Origin: Deltaproteobacteria bacterium
GTDB lineage: Bacteria > Desulfobacterota > Desulfarculia > Adiutricales > Adiutricaceae
Length of the DNA: 6,035 nucleotides
Direction: 5' to 3'
Assembly: GCA_031267005.1 (NCBI GenBank)
Contig: JAIRZX010000445.1
Span: 1-6,035 of the forward strand
Every line of letters begins with the position of its first letter. Positions within the stretch are counted from its first letter, which is position 1. The notes under the pieces are model-generated. The model was not told where the DNA came from. It searched no databases and was given only the letters and a program-made list of their open reading frames with translations. This document shows, one piece after another, positions 5,864-6,035 of this stretch. The position numbers were made by a program, and so were the translations under genes.

Positions 5864-6035
5864 GGCCCGCCTCGCAAGTTCCGTACTCCCAGTCCCGGCT
5901 CCCAAGCCTGGCTCCCGAGTCCCGGCTCCCAAGCCTGGTTCCCGAGTCCCGGCTCCCAAGCCTGTCTCCAGTGTCCCGGCTCTCAAGACTGTCTCCTGGG
6001 TCCCGTCACCCAAGCCAGTCTCCAGGGTCCCGGCT
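5864..6035. repeat. 27-bp-period tandem repeat array, running off the window edge
   Basis: Five full units begin at 5892, 5919, 5946, 5973 and 6000, each exactly 27 bp, plus the first 9 bases of a sixth at 6027-6035. Every full unit begins GTCCCG and carries AAG at bases 13-15. Units 1 and 2 differ at one base; units 3 to 5 diverge progressively, and 9 of 27 columns vary. A more degraded copy with a 1-base insertion precedes the array at 5864-5891. The period is a multiple of three, so frames stay open: plus-strand reading VPAPKPGSR-like, minus-strand reading AGTREPGLG-like. There are no conserved palindromic units or unique spacers, so it is not a CRISPR. Either a non-coding minisatellite or the end of a repeat-protein gene outside the window. 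Confidence 0.9.

Noticed and set aside
5864..6035. CRISPR array
   Set aside because: Units are contiguous 27-bp copies with no unique spacers, and there are no cas genes in the window.

Overview
This is a GC-rich window (roughly 70% GC by eye) from a bacterium. A MacA/MacB-type export operon with a long periplasmic adaptor points to a Gram-negative, double-membrane cell. Arg AGG and Ile ATA/ATT codons are used freely despite the high GC, which argues against a typical high-GC actinobacterium. I cannot name the lineage; a deltaproteobacterial-type or similar GC-rich diderm is only a guess.

Layout. (1) Positions 1-1263, plus strand: the 3' five-sixths or so of an ABC-F ATPase of the Lsa/Vga-like ribosome-protection type, cut by the left window edge. 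(2) 1264-1698: a convergent, apparently gene-free spacer with three copies of a short GC-rich motif. (3) 1699-5183, minus strand: a three-gene operon transcribed leftwards in the order MacA-like adaptor (3699-5183), MacB-type ATPase (2922-3626), MacB-type permease (1699-2922). The ATPase stop and permease start share one base (TGATG), so the two are probably translationally coupled. (4) 5184-5863: a long gene-free stretch upstream of the operon, with GC hairpins, G-runs and two small AT-richer islands that could hold the promoter. (5) 5864-6035: a 27-bp-period tandem repeat that runs off the right edge.

How the genes could work together. The adaptor, ATPase and permease would form the inner-membrane and periplasmic parts of a tripartite efflux pump that needs a TolC-like outer-membrane channel, which is not encoded here. 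The ABC-F protein is soluble and would act on the ribosome. Both families are known from antibiotic tolerance (MacAB export; ABC-F target protection), so the neighbourhood may be a small defence cluster. The genes are convergent rather than co-transcribed, so that link is inference only.

I found no convincing previously undescribed system. The most unusual items are the exact 27-bp array with unresolved coding status, the very long Pro/Gly/Ala-rich insert in the adaptor, and the altered D-loop region in the first ABC-F nucleotide-binding domain.
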